Source of the DNA: Asterella californica | Taxonomy: Eukaryota > Streptophyta > Marchantiopsida > Marchantiales > Aytoniaceae | DNA length: 64,000 bases | Direction: 5' to 3' | Assembly (NCBI GenBank): GCA_036924285.1 | Contig: JAYKYS010000001.1 | Coordinates: 6,349,501 to 6,413,500 of the forward strand | Program-made: the position numbers and the translations under genes | Part shown: positions 1-11,856 of the stretch, one piece after another | How the letters are laid out: every line of letters begins with the position of its first letter | Position numbering within the stretch: the stretch's first letter is position 1 | Notes under the pieces: generated by a model | The model's database searches: none | The model's input: only the letters and a program-made list of their open reading frames with translations | Told to the model about the DNA's origin: nothing

Positions 1-937
1 TCCCCTCTGCTACTCCTTCACTCAGTCAAGAGCCTCATGAGACCGACGTTCACTTTTATCATATTGTGCCTACTACTTCTGCCGGCCCAGCTTACATTCC
101 GTCCGTCTCTCTCGGCTTCTCTTCAGTGGGAGTTCCTCCGCTCTCTCCTGCCAGTCGAGCTCCAACCTCATCCATTGGTCTTGGATCTGGAGGAGGAGTT
201 TCTAGCAGTCGTGGCCTGGAGGAGTTACCAGCATCACAATCTAGTAGGAGTAGTCGTCCTTCACGTACTCACTCCTCTAGCCATACACACAATCACTCCC
301 CTCCTGTAGAGCACATGAGCCCGCGTACGAAGTTGAGTAATCCCCGCTGGGCTCCTGACAAGTTCATGGAGGGTAGGGAGGGGGAGTGATTGTGTGTATG
401 GCTAGAGGAGTGAGTACGTGAAGGACTACTACTCCTACTAGATTCTTCTTTTTTATGAGTATTTCTCCGACTCTCCCTCCCAGTATTTCGTCCCTTCTGC
501 TACTCCTTCACTCAGTCAAGAGCCTCATGAGACCGACGTTCACTTTTATCATATTGTGCCTGCTCCTTCTGCTGGCCCAGCTTACATTCCGTCCGTCTCT
601 CTCGGCTTCTCTTCAGTGAGAGTTCCTCCGCTCTCTCCTGCCAGTCGAGCTCCAACCTCATCCATTCGTCTTGGATCTGGAGGAGGAGTTTCTAGCAGTC
701 GTGGCCTGGAGGAGTTACGAGCATCACAATCTAGTAGGAGTAGTCGTCCTTCACGTACTCACTCCTCTAGCTATACACACAATCACTCCCCTCCTGTAGA
801 GCACATGAGCCCGCGTACGAAGTTGAGTAATCCCCGCTGGGCTCCTGACAAGCTCATGGAGGGTAGGGAGGGGGAGTGATTGTGTGTATGGCTAGAGGAG
901 TGAGTACGTGAAGGACTACTACTCCTACTAGATTGTG
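1..937 (+). repeat. tandem duplication of a Ty1/copia pol fragment (C2)
   Basis: Two head-to-tail units of about 490 bp: the text at position 1 recurs at 491, and the second unit can be traced back to about 450. Each unit matches the copia element C1 at 22590-22944, in the serine-rich linker between integrase and reverse transcriptase, so both derive from a copia pol gene read on the plus strand. Each unit also carries a reverse-complement copy of part of itself. No complete domain remains. The left end lies outside the window. Confidence 0.8.
238..444. repeat. long fold-back in copy 1 of the copia fragment
   Basis: The arm at 238-300 is the reverse complement of 382-444, about 63 nt with one mismatch seen, around an 81-nt loop. 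RNA from either strand could form a long hairpin. The right arm duplicates the left in inverted orientation, so it is not part of the original copia coding sequence. Confidence 0.85.
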
Positions 938-941
938 ATGC
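721..941. repeat. long fold-back in copy 2 of the copia fragment
   Basis: The arm at 721-790 is the reverse complement of 872-941, about 70 nt with very few mismatches. It is the counterpart of the fold-back at 238-444. The inverted copy therefore probably arose before the tandem duplication. Confidence 0.85.
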
Positions 942-993
942 TGGTAATCTAGTAGGAGTAGATTATCAGCATCTACTCCTACTAGATTACCAG
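941..993. repeat. perfect short hairpin
   Basis: Arms 941-963 and 971-993 are perfect 23-nt reverse complements around a 7-nt loop. It starts exactly where the right arm of the larger fold-back at 721-941 ends, so one transcript could fold as two stacked hairpins. The size and perfect pairing resemble a newly born small-RNA precursor, but nothing here shows expression. Confidence 0.85.
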
Positions 994-3900
994 GAGTAGA
1001 TTTGTTGTCCTCGAGAACAACAAAAGAGGACGGTGATGGTATCTGCCGCCGCGATCTCGAGGCGGACGAGAGAGAGAGAAACTGCGAGGGGGAGATCGGG
1101 TGGGGAGAGATCTGTGGTGTGGGTAGTGCGCGCTTTTGCACGGCCGGGCCGAATGTGACGGGTGGCACCCTTAACCCTTGATAATAAAAGCTCCGGCCGA
1201 TAGTGGTCGTTTCATTGAAAAGAAAAAAGAAAAAAAAGAAAAAAAAAGAAAAAAAAAACTCCTAACTACGGCAACTTTGCAGCAGTTTATAGCTGTTAGC
1301 GCTAATCTGAGTGGCCTCTTAGAAACCACGTAGCTTGTTGTGGTTGTCCCTGTTACTTGTTGCGGCTGTGATTGGACGAAGACACAAGGTAGGATGATCT
1401 TCATAGGAACATGTGAATCCAGGAATCTGCCTATAATGGCAAGTGGAGAGCAAAGACGTGAAAACTAGAGTTCGTTGAAGAAGATTCATATCTAGAGGAT
1501 AACAATCTCTATAGTGAGCACAAACACTATGTTCAGAGGTAATTTTGATTTATTAATATGCAGAAATTATAGTTTAATAAAAAACAAAAATTAGAAATCA
1601 AAACTCTAATTTATCTTCTTTACGAAGATGACGAACAAATTCAAATAATAAATAGAAATAATATTCAATTACTTCAAACTTCTTTAATAACAAAGTGGAA
1701 GAACAAACTTTTAATAAAACGCTAATGTTTCTTTTAATCATTAAATTACTATGTTGAAACTTTAGGAAGTTTTTTATTTAGTGATAGAACTTATAAATAT
1801 ATTTTAACTTTTATTGACATGAACTAATTGTTTAAAAGATAGTATTAAAATGCTATAGAAACTAATTAATAATTAACATATTTTTACCTACACATTATTA
1901 CTACAAATCCAGCTCTAGAACTTTAGTTGTGCAACTGTGCATAGTAAAGCACGCCAAACGTGTATCTGCAGGTAAATGTGTGAACACGCGACGCAATGAA
2001 TAGCCAACGGATGGAAAGACCCCATCTGCAAGTAAATTGCTTGAACAGGTCTCTTTGCAAACATTCTTTGTTTCACCGGTTGCACTTAGTTTTGCTGGGA
2101 CGAGACTTTGACCGGTTGAGGGAGTGACAATAGGACGTGGCATTCTCACCTAGTACAGAACTGATGAGATGGACTGTTACGAGGATGAGGCGCATTGACA
2201 CAAGTCAAAAGAAAGATCCTTCGATTCTGCTATCCGCTCAGTAGCTGCTGCCGACACGAACTTACTGGTCGTTTTCATGCGCCGAGCAACCACATCGAAC
2301 TCCGGTGGAAATTCTAGTAGAACTCGCGTAAATGGCTGCAGTTGAGAACAGGTACTCGTTTGATCCGGCAGATGTCTGGTAAGACAATTGAAAATGGCTT
2401 CCGCGCACGCGAGGGCAAAAGTCCGCAGAGGTGCGTCCAAGTCTGATAAAGATTGGAATATTATCTCAGTGTGTCGCTCGCAAAAAGCAAAAGCGTGGGA
2501 GCCCGACTGGGAGCAATTTCATTGCAGCTTTAGGTGACTCATATCGCTCGACTACGGTAGTTGACAACGGAAGCACACCAACATTTCTCGTGTCACCACG
2601 GTCAAACTGAACCTCTACCTCCACGTACATCACCCTCTATCACTATGGCATGCGCATGAGCCGTGTCATTTTCTTGCCACCCTCGATCGTGAGCTCCCGT
2701 CGGTTATCTTCCTATCGACAGTCATGCGTCCCTTGAAGCCAAGTCAGAAAGTTGTGGACCGTGGACAGAAAAAGGGTTCCCAAAGTGTCTGTTGTAGCAA
2801 TTTATTCGAATGGGTACTAGTGACCATTCATACTTCAAATTTCAAGGGACGTATATATAACTATATGAGCACTTTATTTTCGTCGCCATCCAGACGGCAA
2901 GATCAGCTCCGGAAGACACTAACAACACAACTCTGGATGATCTAAGAAGAATTCGAACCTTCCCATCCGCTAAAGGAAAATGCAAGGATTCCGAACCTTT
3001 TTTACGTTCTCCGTCCATATGTATCTAACTGGATATATTACGATTCACGTCTCCGGATCCTTTCTGTCACGGTGTCATTTCGTCCTATCCTAATTTGATC
3101 ACTGAAAATATACACTCTAAATTTCCCTGTCGGTTCACTGTGTACTGTGTAACTGGATGATTAATAACAAAGTTTCTCTATACGAAGATCCATATTTTCA
3201 GTATATTCCATAATGTCGATCGGTGTGTTCGAGTTCGTACGTCAACTGGATGGATTCAGTCTGTGTACTACACATGACAGTATATAAATTATGGGCAATG
3301 CTCTGTACTTCATTCTCAATCTGGTTAATGTGGTCACTACTCGGCAGGTGCAATTAGTCTCCACTGACTATAGCAAAAGCACTTCAGTGTCATACCCATA
3401 ATTCTTCGCAGTATTACATCTAGCTAATATGGTGCCAAGGTTTCAAATTGCTGTTTGGCTTTATAGCTTCTTAGTATACTGCCTCGTGCAGGCTTAAGCC
3501 GTCGTTTTTTTATCATGGGTTCGTGAAGTGCTGAATGAGTCTGCCACCCTCGGGCCCGGCCCATCCCAATCCGGCGTCACACACTGAAACTTATGGTCAT
3601 GAGTAGATTATCCCTTGGAGCTGGTCTCATATGCGGAACTAAACAACTGGATCCACATATGATATATATATTTGGTGCTCGAGCTCGAGCTAGCTTCACA
3701 CGTGCTTGAGATTCATGCAGTACACGAAATGGTGGAAATGCTCCTACTGCGACGAGTACAAAGACAGAGGAGACCTGGCGAGAGCTCCAAATAAGGCAGC
3801 ACCCCATGAATTCGAAAATGTCATCTCGATCTAGAGGACTTGAATTCTTCTCGGTCCCATGGGCAGTGTTAATATGTTTACTCATTGAGTGAACATGTCG

Positions 3901-4020
3901 TTTCATCGAACCAAACTGGTAATCACTTCAGCTGTACATGTGACCACGTCTGATGACCGAACCTCTAATTCATTAATTACACGTGCAGCTCATGATCACA
4001 GTTTAGACCCTGGGAAACTC
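994..4020. other. no gene recognised
   Basis: Contains a purine-rich A tract at about 1217-1258, an AT-rich stretch at 1500-1900, and short open frames on the minus strand (1901-2149 and 2177-2440). Neither frame shows a recognisable domain, and both are of chance length. I see no RNA gene or element ends. Confidence 0.6.
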
Positions 4021-4116
4021 TCAGTCGTTGCTGTCCGATGCAACCACTGAACGATGAACTGATCAATTAATCAGTGGTTGCATCGGATCAGCAACGACTG
4101 ATTAATTGATCAGTTC
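4021..4116. repeat. two interlocked hairpins (A-B-A'-B')
   Basis: Arm A (4021-4050) pairs with A' (4071-4101) over 30 bp with a single bulged base. Arm B (4056-4075) pairs perfectly with B' (4097-4116) over 20 bp. B lies in the loop of A/A', and the partners overlap by a few bases. The two hairpins are therefore mutually exclusive, or form a pseudoknot-like fold. Seen directly in the sequence; function unknown. Confidence 0.85.
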
Positions 4117-4999
4117 ACCTTCTAGATCTAGACCCTCAGAACCTCATATGTCCATAAGCTTTTGGAAGGGTTACAATGTGAATCAACCGTACGTTGTACT
4201 TGCGGACTGGTTCTTGGACGAGACACTTACAGCTTAATCATACCCTGGAACATATGTGCAGTACCCCTTGAGTGCATGCATAGCTGCATTATTGATGGAT
4301 AACAGTACTAATTATCCATATAACAACACGGTCAACAGGAACATTGTAATAGCATGACAATATTGCCAACAAGAAACTTGAAGCTATAGTCTTGATAAAA
4401 TCTGTATATGGAGTACATATTGTAACCGTGGCACCATGATATTCATTAGAGAGCTGGATCACTTCAAAAATCGTAGTTCCTACTTGATGACTTACTATAC
4501 TATAGTACATGTGAGTACGTCCTGGAGAAGTTCTTGAGTGATGGTTATGTAATCCCTGTTACTTACTTTTACATAGCTATGGATATGTATATGCCAAGCA
4601 TTTCGGTTCCTTGTGTCATCTTCTAAAGATTTCTCCACAGAACATGCACGACGATCTGCTTTAATTTGGACTAAAAAGTTCCCTTTTCACAGCTAGCCAA
4701 ATTCCAGTGAAGACACCCGATCCAAGGAGCTCGCGAGCCCTGCATCTGCTGTATGTTTTAACCAGATCTTAACGCATGTTTCATATTACAATGTCCCAGG
4801 TGATATCCATGGCTTCGTAATATCCGTAAGTTAAACATCGATGGTGATACACATCTCATTGGGTCTTTCCACAATACGGTCACCAGGTCTCAAAATTGCG
4901 TTTCGCATGCAACACCGTGGGTGTGTCTTAACTATATGCATTAGTCCAAGAATGGATACTGAAAACAGAGAAGTAATTCCTTTTGGTACTGCTTATTGA
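4117..4999. other. no gene recognised
   Basis: AT-rich sequence with only short open frames. Nothing with family features is visible. It may include the 3' flank of the minus-strand candidate gene that ends at 5000. Confidence 0.5.
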
Positions 5000-5548
5000 T
5001 CATGCATGATTGCGAGTGTCGGCCAAGTCCAGCAAGTCTTGATGTGTAATATTATCCGAACTCCTCTGCTCGTGCCAAGAAAGCCTGCCAGTGCTCCTTA
5101 CTTCCACATCCAGAGAGCACCTCATGGGAGTTGCAGCGGGAGAGCCTGCAGGGGAGCTAGCGCTCGAGGAATTCGAAGGACTGTCTAGTTCCCCTTGTTC
5201 ATGAGCAGCAGCCTGCTGCCGATCATGAAACAGGTCCTGGTTTTTGCCCGGCCTCAGTAATTTGATTAGGAGAGGTGTGAACAAAGGATTGGAACAGTCG
5301 AGGTCGATGCTGTGGTCTGCATCCATGTTCGCTTGGAAACCGAGTGTACCCTTGTAATGTGCTGTTGGACTCCCGAGTACCAAAGATTTTGCGAGCGTGG
5401 CATTATCTGCCGTTGAAGCTCTCGGCGTTTCTAGCATAAAACTGCATCTCCTGCTCGGGTTAAGGCTGCTGTATCTGCCACTCGCTTTTTCAGGAATCCA
5501 TTCGTCTTCTGTCTGAAACTTCCTCTCTGAACTGCATAAAGATCCCAT
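5000..5548 (-). CDS. hypothetical protein, 182 aa, possible N-myristoylation signal
   Basis: Open minus-strand frame starting at an ATG and ending in a stop at 5000. Its composition is more like a real plant protein than the surrounding chance frames. It opens with MGSLCSSE: Gly2 with small residues after it and a Cys at position 5, the pattern of N-myristoylation plus palmitoylation, which would suggest attachment to a membrane. The middle is rich in Ser, Pro and Thr; residues about 120-140 form a low-complexity Ser/Ala/Pro stretch, so it is likely disordered. No catalytic motif is visible. I do not recognise the family. It could be one exon of a larger gene or a chance frame. It is the best host-gene candidate in the window and lies outside any identified transposon. 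Confidence 0.4.
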   Translation of the reverse strand: MGSLCSSERKFQTEDEWIPEKASGRYSSLNPSRRCSFMLETPRASTADNATLAKSLVLGSPTAHYKGTLGFQANMDADHSIDLDCSNPLFTPLLIKLLRPGKNQDLFHDRQQAAAHEQGELDSPSNSSSASSPAGSPAATPMRCSLDVEVRSTGRLSWHEQRSSDNITHQDLLDLADTRNHA

Positions 5549-7499
5549 GCTGCTGTCTATAGCTACTTGAATTCCTTGCTCAGACGAATTCCAAGAACCT
5601 ACTCCTTGATCTTCTTTGAACCCAACTAGCGCTCTAGATCTTCACCAGCGTCAGTGACTCGTACGTAAGTGATCTGTACGCATATGGCCTTTGTGATCTG
5701 ACTTCGATTATGACATGATCAGATGAGCCCTTCCGAAACGAAGCGAGTCTGCCATATGCATACTACGAAGCTCCAACAGTATAGTATTGATATGATCCGA
5801 TCTCTTGATCATGACGCGCACGAGTGCACTCTTGTAGAAACTTGTACATCTGCTACCTTGATAAATTTGTCAAGATGGATGAAGAAATAGATCTTGTGGC
5901 CGAAGAATTGCGATAGAATGTGTCAAAGTTCTGTTCCACCTGTCCGTCAGCAGCAGCCAAGCGAGATAGGTGTATACTAGACGTATGTGGACCAAGAATC
6001 GAACAAAGCTGTGTTCACTTCTAGCAGATACACGTGCGGTTTCGTCCTCAAATGCAGCATAGAATGTGCAAGGCATAAGTAGTCAGAACTGTTCGTTGCG
6101 GAGAGACCGATGAGTTCCTGGACTTATCAGTACGTTTAGCGGGAGGTTCAAGCGCTACTGGATTTTTCCCACGCATACTAGGAACGGCAGCTCAGTAAGC
6201 TCAGCTGAACAACTCAAACTTCACTGTATCATTCTAGCTAGATTTCGATCTCCCTGACCAACAAGTTCCTAGAACTGGAGATATGTCCGGCCTCCACTGA
6301 GCTCATCCGGCAGTTCACTCCGTACATCTTTTCCAAGAAACTCGAAGATCCCTGCGAGGTTCTTCGTACGGTCAGAATGAAAAGTACAAGGTCGAGAATA
6401 GCGGAACCCGGTGCATGACGTGGGTCCAAACCCTAAAAGCACAAGTTAAGTTCAAGTGAGCATATATATATAGAACTAAGTGTGAACTCAGGTAAGATCA
6501 TCATTTGAGTTTGCCCGTATACGTATCTAACGTCAAAACCGAGGGTGGACCTCGTCAAGGTGGTCTAATTCTTAGGAGGCTAGGCCAAACAAATCATGGG
6601 ATACTGAAAACATTGCAGTCGTTTTTCGTTCGTACGTAATGCATATATATGTATCTTGAACTTGGCGCTGATCATGATGGCTAAACCTCTTTCTGGAACA
6701 AGCCACTTCATACTAATATGTGTTGTACCATAGGCTTACAACAGTTGCAACCGTGATTAATTAATGGAGGCTTATGCGACATCCGAACACTGTCAGTCAC
6801 AGATTTGCTGAATCAGATGCTAAACAACTGAAGAAATTACCAACGTAAGGAAAAGACCATATGCGTCGACATCGTGATTGAAAATACTCCATGGCTATAT
6901 AGTGCTAGGAGTATTTGTGATGCAAGTTAGGAAGCATACTTCTAGCCCTTGGATCTTCAAGTTAAGGATCTTGTCTCTTTAGAGCTATTAATGTTGTCTA
7001 AAAGCGACGACAAGAGAAAGTATAGACAGAATCTCCCGGGCAATTGCATCCTGGGTGTACCGTGTTTACGGACAAGGGTGATGCGAAGGAGATCTGGAGA
7101 AATACCAGAAGCTCAATGCCAGCTTACTACAGGTGAGAGGCAGGCTGCTTTTCAGTACCTTAATTGTCAGCACACGATACCACCGAAGTTCCTGTACGAT
7201 GTTACAGGACTGCAGCCAGAGAAACACCACGCTTTGAACAATATGCTTCTGAATATACTGAAACATTATAATCCCCGTGTTTTCTCTTGCACATGTCGAC
7301 AAACGGAAGTTTGTATTGCTGTCATGCGGCAACTTGCGAGTTTTAGATCATGAAAGGTCCGACAGGTTCTTCCTCCGCATCTGACTAAATGGCGTCGAAG
7401 ATAATATCCTCAACATCGTCCAATGTGGGGCAGAATCCCAGACTCAACTGATCATGAGATCTAGATTACTCGGTTCGAGTAATCTACAGCTCGACCGAG
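5549..7499. other. no gene recognised
   Basis: Includes an open plus-strand frame at 6949-7353 (134 codons, no ATG at its left end). Its last 70 bases recur at about 8422-8500, so that part belongs to the repeat cluster that follows. A 10-bp perfect inverted repeat lies at 7463-7485. No domain recognised. Confidence 0.5.
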
Positions 7500-8740
7500 T
7501 ACAGGTATATTTAATTTTCGTCATGGACTTCAAATTCAGCTCGAGCTAGAGCTAGCTATAGCGAGACACGTGATCATGAACATGCAGGGTTATCGCAGTT
7601 GTTTGAGAGTAAGTACATATACTGGAATAATTCTGCCTGAAGCAATTGCAAGTCAAGCCAGTTTTTGCTCCGACCCTTGGGACCCTTTGCGCTGGTTCCG
7701 TACTTGTCGGTCCCCTCTATGAATCTTCCTGTGACAGTACTTACACAAGACCGGATGTTCTTCACCATTGAGTTGGTCCCTTTTGCAAGACTTGATGACT
7801 TTAGACCGATCTATCCTGGCTCCTAGATTGTCTTTGTTTGAAATCTTAGCGTCTGGACAATGCGGGTTCTATTCATGATCACCGATTGTCTCAGGAAGCA
7901 GCCGGCTGTTCAAGAGGAAGTACAGGAACTGGCTTCGCAGTACCTTAGAGAGGTTGCAATCCACCAACCACCAGGCTTGCAATTACAGCTTGTTCTTGTC
8001 ATCTGCTCGTCCAGGTGCATGTACTCGTACAGGTGTCAATAAGATGGCATGTCGACTTGGAGTTACTGTCGTCTGTCTTGGCCTTTAGGAAGCAGAACAA
8101 AGGAGAATCAGTAATCTCACCTCCCGTTTCGTCGGATTTCATGACCACGCTTTGTTTACTTACGGGAGAGAACCCGAACTATGAGATATATCCAGAATGA
8201 GAGTGCTCGGCAACCTAAAGGTCACAGAAAGGAACAACGTTCACAGGCCAGCTTCTGGTAGTAACGCCCAGGCTGAGTTTATTTTTTAGATCTTTAATTT
8301 GAGCTAGCGCTGGGATTGAATTTATTTCTGCCTTGGCTGGTGTCTACGGAAAGCGCTACTGTCATCAATCTTGCCGACTCAAAGATGCCTTTGATTGTAG
8401 TCATGATCATTATGATCCGGTGGTTTCTCTTGCACATGTCGACAAACAGAAGTTTTCTACTGGTACCATGCAGCAACTCGCAAGCTTGCCAGGTCTGAGA
8501 TCTAGAGCACATATCCACAACATCTTCCAGCTGTGTGGTCCCGTCCCAGTAATCCTGGACTGATCTAGAGTATCGTCGGTAGAGTTTGGATGAGAATCCT
8601 CTTTGAAGTCTAGCATCAGAGATTTTATGATGAAAGATTTGCTTACAGCATGGACTTCAATTTCAGCTGAGAGCTTAAGCTAGCTACAAACGTGAACATG
8701 CAAGCTGGTGGTGGGTGCTTGACTGAGGATCAAAAACTAG
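7500..8740. repeat. repeat family R, copy 1
   Basis: About 1.2 kb that aligns over most of its length with 10107-11560. Shared landmarks are the 'catggacttcaaattcag' block at about 7523, the stretch at 7571-7660, the open frame at 7875-7990 and the block at 8570-8735. Copies have diverged by substitutions and small indels. There are no clear terminal repeats, so I cannot say whether this is a mobile element or a segmental duplication. Confidence 0.65.
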
Positions 8741-8810
8741 AAACATTTTTTCTCCTGATCAAGCAATAAAAGACATAAAGGGAATTAACAGCCTTCGGCC
8801 CTATTTCTTA

Positions 8811-9400
8811 GCTGTGATTGGATCTGTTTCTATCCTTGGTAGTTGGCAGATGCACATGCTGCTTCAGAATGTATAGAACTGCGGTTTCCCGCTTGGCTAT
8901 GGCGGGGTTTCCAGTGTCACAAAAATAAACAAAGTATAGAACCATCGCTTCCATACAGCAAAAGGACACCGTACGGAAAAAGGCAGGGCGTGGTGGTCAG
9001 AACCTGCTCTCTGAGGATGATCGCTAGGAAGCATTCAAGCACGCTATCCCCTGACTGCGCAGAGCGAGAAGTGATCGCTGCTCGGTTACCCGCCTCACTC
9101 GGTGCTCTCTACACTATCTCCCCGAACCCTTCTCACTTCCGTGGAAGAACCCAGAGAGACTCTGCGCTTCAGGTGGGCATGCCTTCCACATGATCCCATT
9201 GGTCCTCAGAAACGGTTACAACTCCTCACTCTCTTACTCCCGCTTGGGTCACAGACGGCCGCTACACCGCCCAGATGTCGAAACATCGGTAACACCAGAA
9301 TATGTTGTCTTGAACATGAATGTAACCACAACTTATGGTTCGACAGATATAAGAGAAGGCCAGGACGGTGGCCAGGACTGAGGCACTATTCGTAAGCTGC
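8811..9400 (+). repeat. repeat family T, copy 1
   Basis: Unit of about 590 bp. Its left part recurs at 11581-11830 and 11880-12060, and its right part (about 8990-9380) recurs inverted at about 12140-12530. It has a long open frame (8843-9193), but the frame is not kept in the other copies, so coding is doubtful. Confidence 0.6.
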
Positions 9401-10106
9401 TTACTGGGAGTGACCTTTCTGACTATTCGTTAGATCTATATGACAAAATAAAATTACAGAAGTCTATAATTAATTTATTATTGGGCTTATTTAGCTTATA
9501 TTCAAACCTTAGCGTGAGTATTAAGGGGGACACCTGTAAATGGTCTGAATAGTCTTCTTGAACCAGTGTTAGGCCGAAAACGTTAGTATCCATTCCATTC
9601 CATTTCACCTTAACTACACTGCTTATTCTTCGTGTACATGAGGTGTTTAATATATATCCTAACCCTCCCGATGGGAAGGGTTAGGATATATATTAAATGC
9701 CTTGTTAAATGACGCTTATTAACAATCTCAGTCCCGAACTTATATCCTGAGGGACGTCTCAGCCCGTTCTCGGCTTATGGGTTCTGTCTGGATCAGTTAG
9801 CTGCTCTCGAAAAGGTTAACTTTTAACATTTATAAGTAATTTTGATTTTTTATTATAACTTATTATATTATATTTTTATAACACTTACATGTTTTTCGCT
9901 AAGAGAAAACGATTTTCACTGTACAAGGACGTTGAGGATGCCTATGCACCTCCATGTCCCCGCGCTTACCAGAGGTGGACATGAGAACTGCAGATACAAT
10001 CCTGGTCGAACCAACGTGAAAAAAGCCAAATTCCACATGCGTATAGTTAGTAGAGTCTTGAGTAGAGTCCTCGGATCCTAAATCTAGTTGATTCATGCTC
10101 GAACAA
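9401..10106. other. AT-rich spacer with hairpin
   Basis: AT-rich DNA between repeat copies, with no gene or element ends recognised apart from the hairpin at 9646-9697. Confidence 0.5.
9646..9697. repeat. near-perfect hairpin
   Basis: Arms 9646-9669 and 9673-9697 pair over 24 bp with one bulged base around a 3-nt loop. The very short loop makes cruciform extrusion or RNA folding likely. A rho-type or bacterial terminator is not meaningful in this context. Confidence 0.8.
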
Positions 10107-11560
10107 GTACAGACCTGTATAATTTTATCCATGGACTTCAAATTCAGCTCGAAGATTGCTCGGAGCTAGTCACGTAATCATGAACATGCAGGGTGATTGC
10201 AGTTGAATGTTCCAATATATGTACAGTGAGTACATATATTGGAATAAATTCTGCATGAAGCAATTGCAACTTGTCAAGCCATTTTGTTTCTAGTTCCATA
10301 CATTGCGGTCCCCTCTATGAATCTTCCTTTGACAGTACTTACACAAGACCGAAAGTTCTTTACCATTCAGTTGGTACCTTTTGCAAGACGTGATGACTTT
10401 AGACCTATCTATCGCTTCCTGGCTCCTACATTGTCTTTGTTTCGAATTCTTAGCGTCTGTTCATGATCACCGATTGTCTCAGGAAGCAGCCGGCTGTTAA
10501 AGAGGAAGTACAAGAACTGGCTTCGCAGTATCTAAGCGACGTTGCAATCCACCAACGACCATCCTTGCAATTACCGCTTGTTTATAAAAATCTGCTGGTC
10601 CAGAACAACTGGACCAGGTGTATGTACTCTACAGGTGTCATCAGATGGCATGTCCGCTTCGATATACTATCATCTGTAGACAATTGTTGGCCTTTGGTAA
10701 GGAGAAACAAGGAGTAATCTCACCTCCAGCTTCGTCAGATTTCATGACCACACTTTGTTTCTTTACGGGAGAGAATCCGAACTACGAGATACATCCAGAT
10801 GATTGTGCTAGGGAACCTAACGCTCACAGGAAGGAACAACGTTAACAGCCCAGCTTGTGGTATTTACTCCCAGGCTGAGCGTATTTTCTACATCTTGAAT
10901 TTGAGCCAACGCTGGAATCTGCGTTGGCTGGTGTCTACGGAAAGCGTTACTGTCATCAATCTTGCCGACTTACTGACAGTAATCTTGCCGATTACTGTCA
11001 TCTGAAGATGTTGTCTGTACTTTCCAAGGAGCTACAGCTGAGTTTTATTTATAATTACATCAGCCACTGTTATTTCCCATCAATTGTGGCTGCTATTACA
11101 TAATCTTGAAGATATACTTGCGTTGTTCTTGGCCTTCATTAACAGCAAACTGAGCAATCTATCTATAACTTTCCAGATGAAAAGTGGAGATTCACAAGGA
11201 ACTAGCTAGTGGGTTACTGCGGGATCCTTAAAAGGACGAGCTAAAAGAAAATTTACTAGAAATAAGTACCTCGGAACAGGATTAGCGCTAGAATTTCAGC
11301 TGAGAACCAAAGCTCTTAGGTATGAATCAAGAATTCCAAACCTTCACAGTAAATGCATCTAGGACTCGAAGTACGCTCACGTGATCATGAGTATAGTGTA
11401 GAGTTTGGATGAGAATCCTCTTCAGGGTCTAGCCTCAGAGATCGAACGAGGAAAGATCTGCTTCCGGAATGGACTTCAATTTCAGCTGAGAGCTTAAGCT
11501 AGCTAGAAAGCGAACATGCACGCTGGTGGTGGGTGATTGACTGAGACTTGTACAAAGAAA
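10107..11560. repeat. repeat family R, copy 2
   Basis: Second copy of the 7500-8740 repeat. Unlike copy 1 it carries three perfect short hairpins: 10210-10244 (15-bp arms, 5-nt loop), 10595-10617 (9-bp arms) and 10975-10999 (10-bp arms). Copy 1 has only one arm, or a different sequence, at those points, so the hairpins arose in this copy after duplication. Confidence 0.65.
10463..10585 (+). pseudogene. conserved open segment in repeat R (unknown protein fragment)
   Basis: About 40 codons beginning MITDCLRKQPAV that also stay open in copy 1 at 7875-7997. Of about ten differing bases between the copies, five fall in third codon positions and several are silent. This hints that the repeat once carried a coding segment. 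No family recognised; it may be an exon fragment captured by the repeat or a transposase remnant. The evidence is weak because the segment is short. Confidence 0.25.
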
Positions 11561-11580
11561 ATATAAAGTGACTAGCTAAA

Positions 11581-11830
11581 GCTGTGATTGAATCTGTTTC
11601 TGTCCTTGGCAGTTGGCAGATGCACATGCTGCTTCAAAATGTATAGAACCGCAGTTTAGCGCTTGGCTATAACTGTATGGCGGGGTTTCCAGTGTCACAC
11701 AAGAAAAATAAGAATGTATAGAATCATCGCTTCAATACAGCAAAATGACACCATACGGAAAAAGGCAGAGCGTGGTCGTTAGAACCTGCTCTTGCTCTGT
11801 TTGAGGATGATCGCTAGGAAGCATTCAAGC
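11581..11830 (+). repeat. repeat family T, copy 2 (left part)
   Basis: Matches 8811-9040 with substitutions and small insertions, including the block around 'ttggcagatgcacatgctgc'. Truncated on the right, where the inverted-repeat structure at 11857 begins. Confidence 0.65.
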
Positions 11831-11856
11831 AAGTTATCCCCTGACTGGACACATGA

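Noticed and set aside
1171..1404. Phe/Ser-rich minus-strand frame
   Set aside because: It is generated by the A-rich tract at 1217-1258 on the other strand; low-complexity artefact.
6949..7353. 134-codon plus-strand frame as a gene
   Set aside because: It lacks an ATG at the left end, and its 3' part is repeat R sequence that is not kept open in the other copies.
8843..9193. 116-codon open frame in repeat T
   Set aside because: Shifted or broken in the other copies of the repeat and without recognisable domains; length is explicable by chance.
9646..9697. CCTAACCCT/AGGGTTAGG in the hairpin as an interstitial telomere
   Set aside because: Only one or two units and the plant-type telomere unit is TTTAGGG; the match is incidental to the hairpin.
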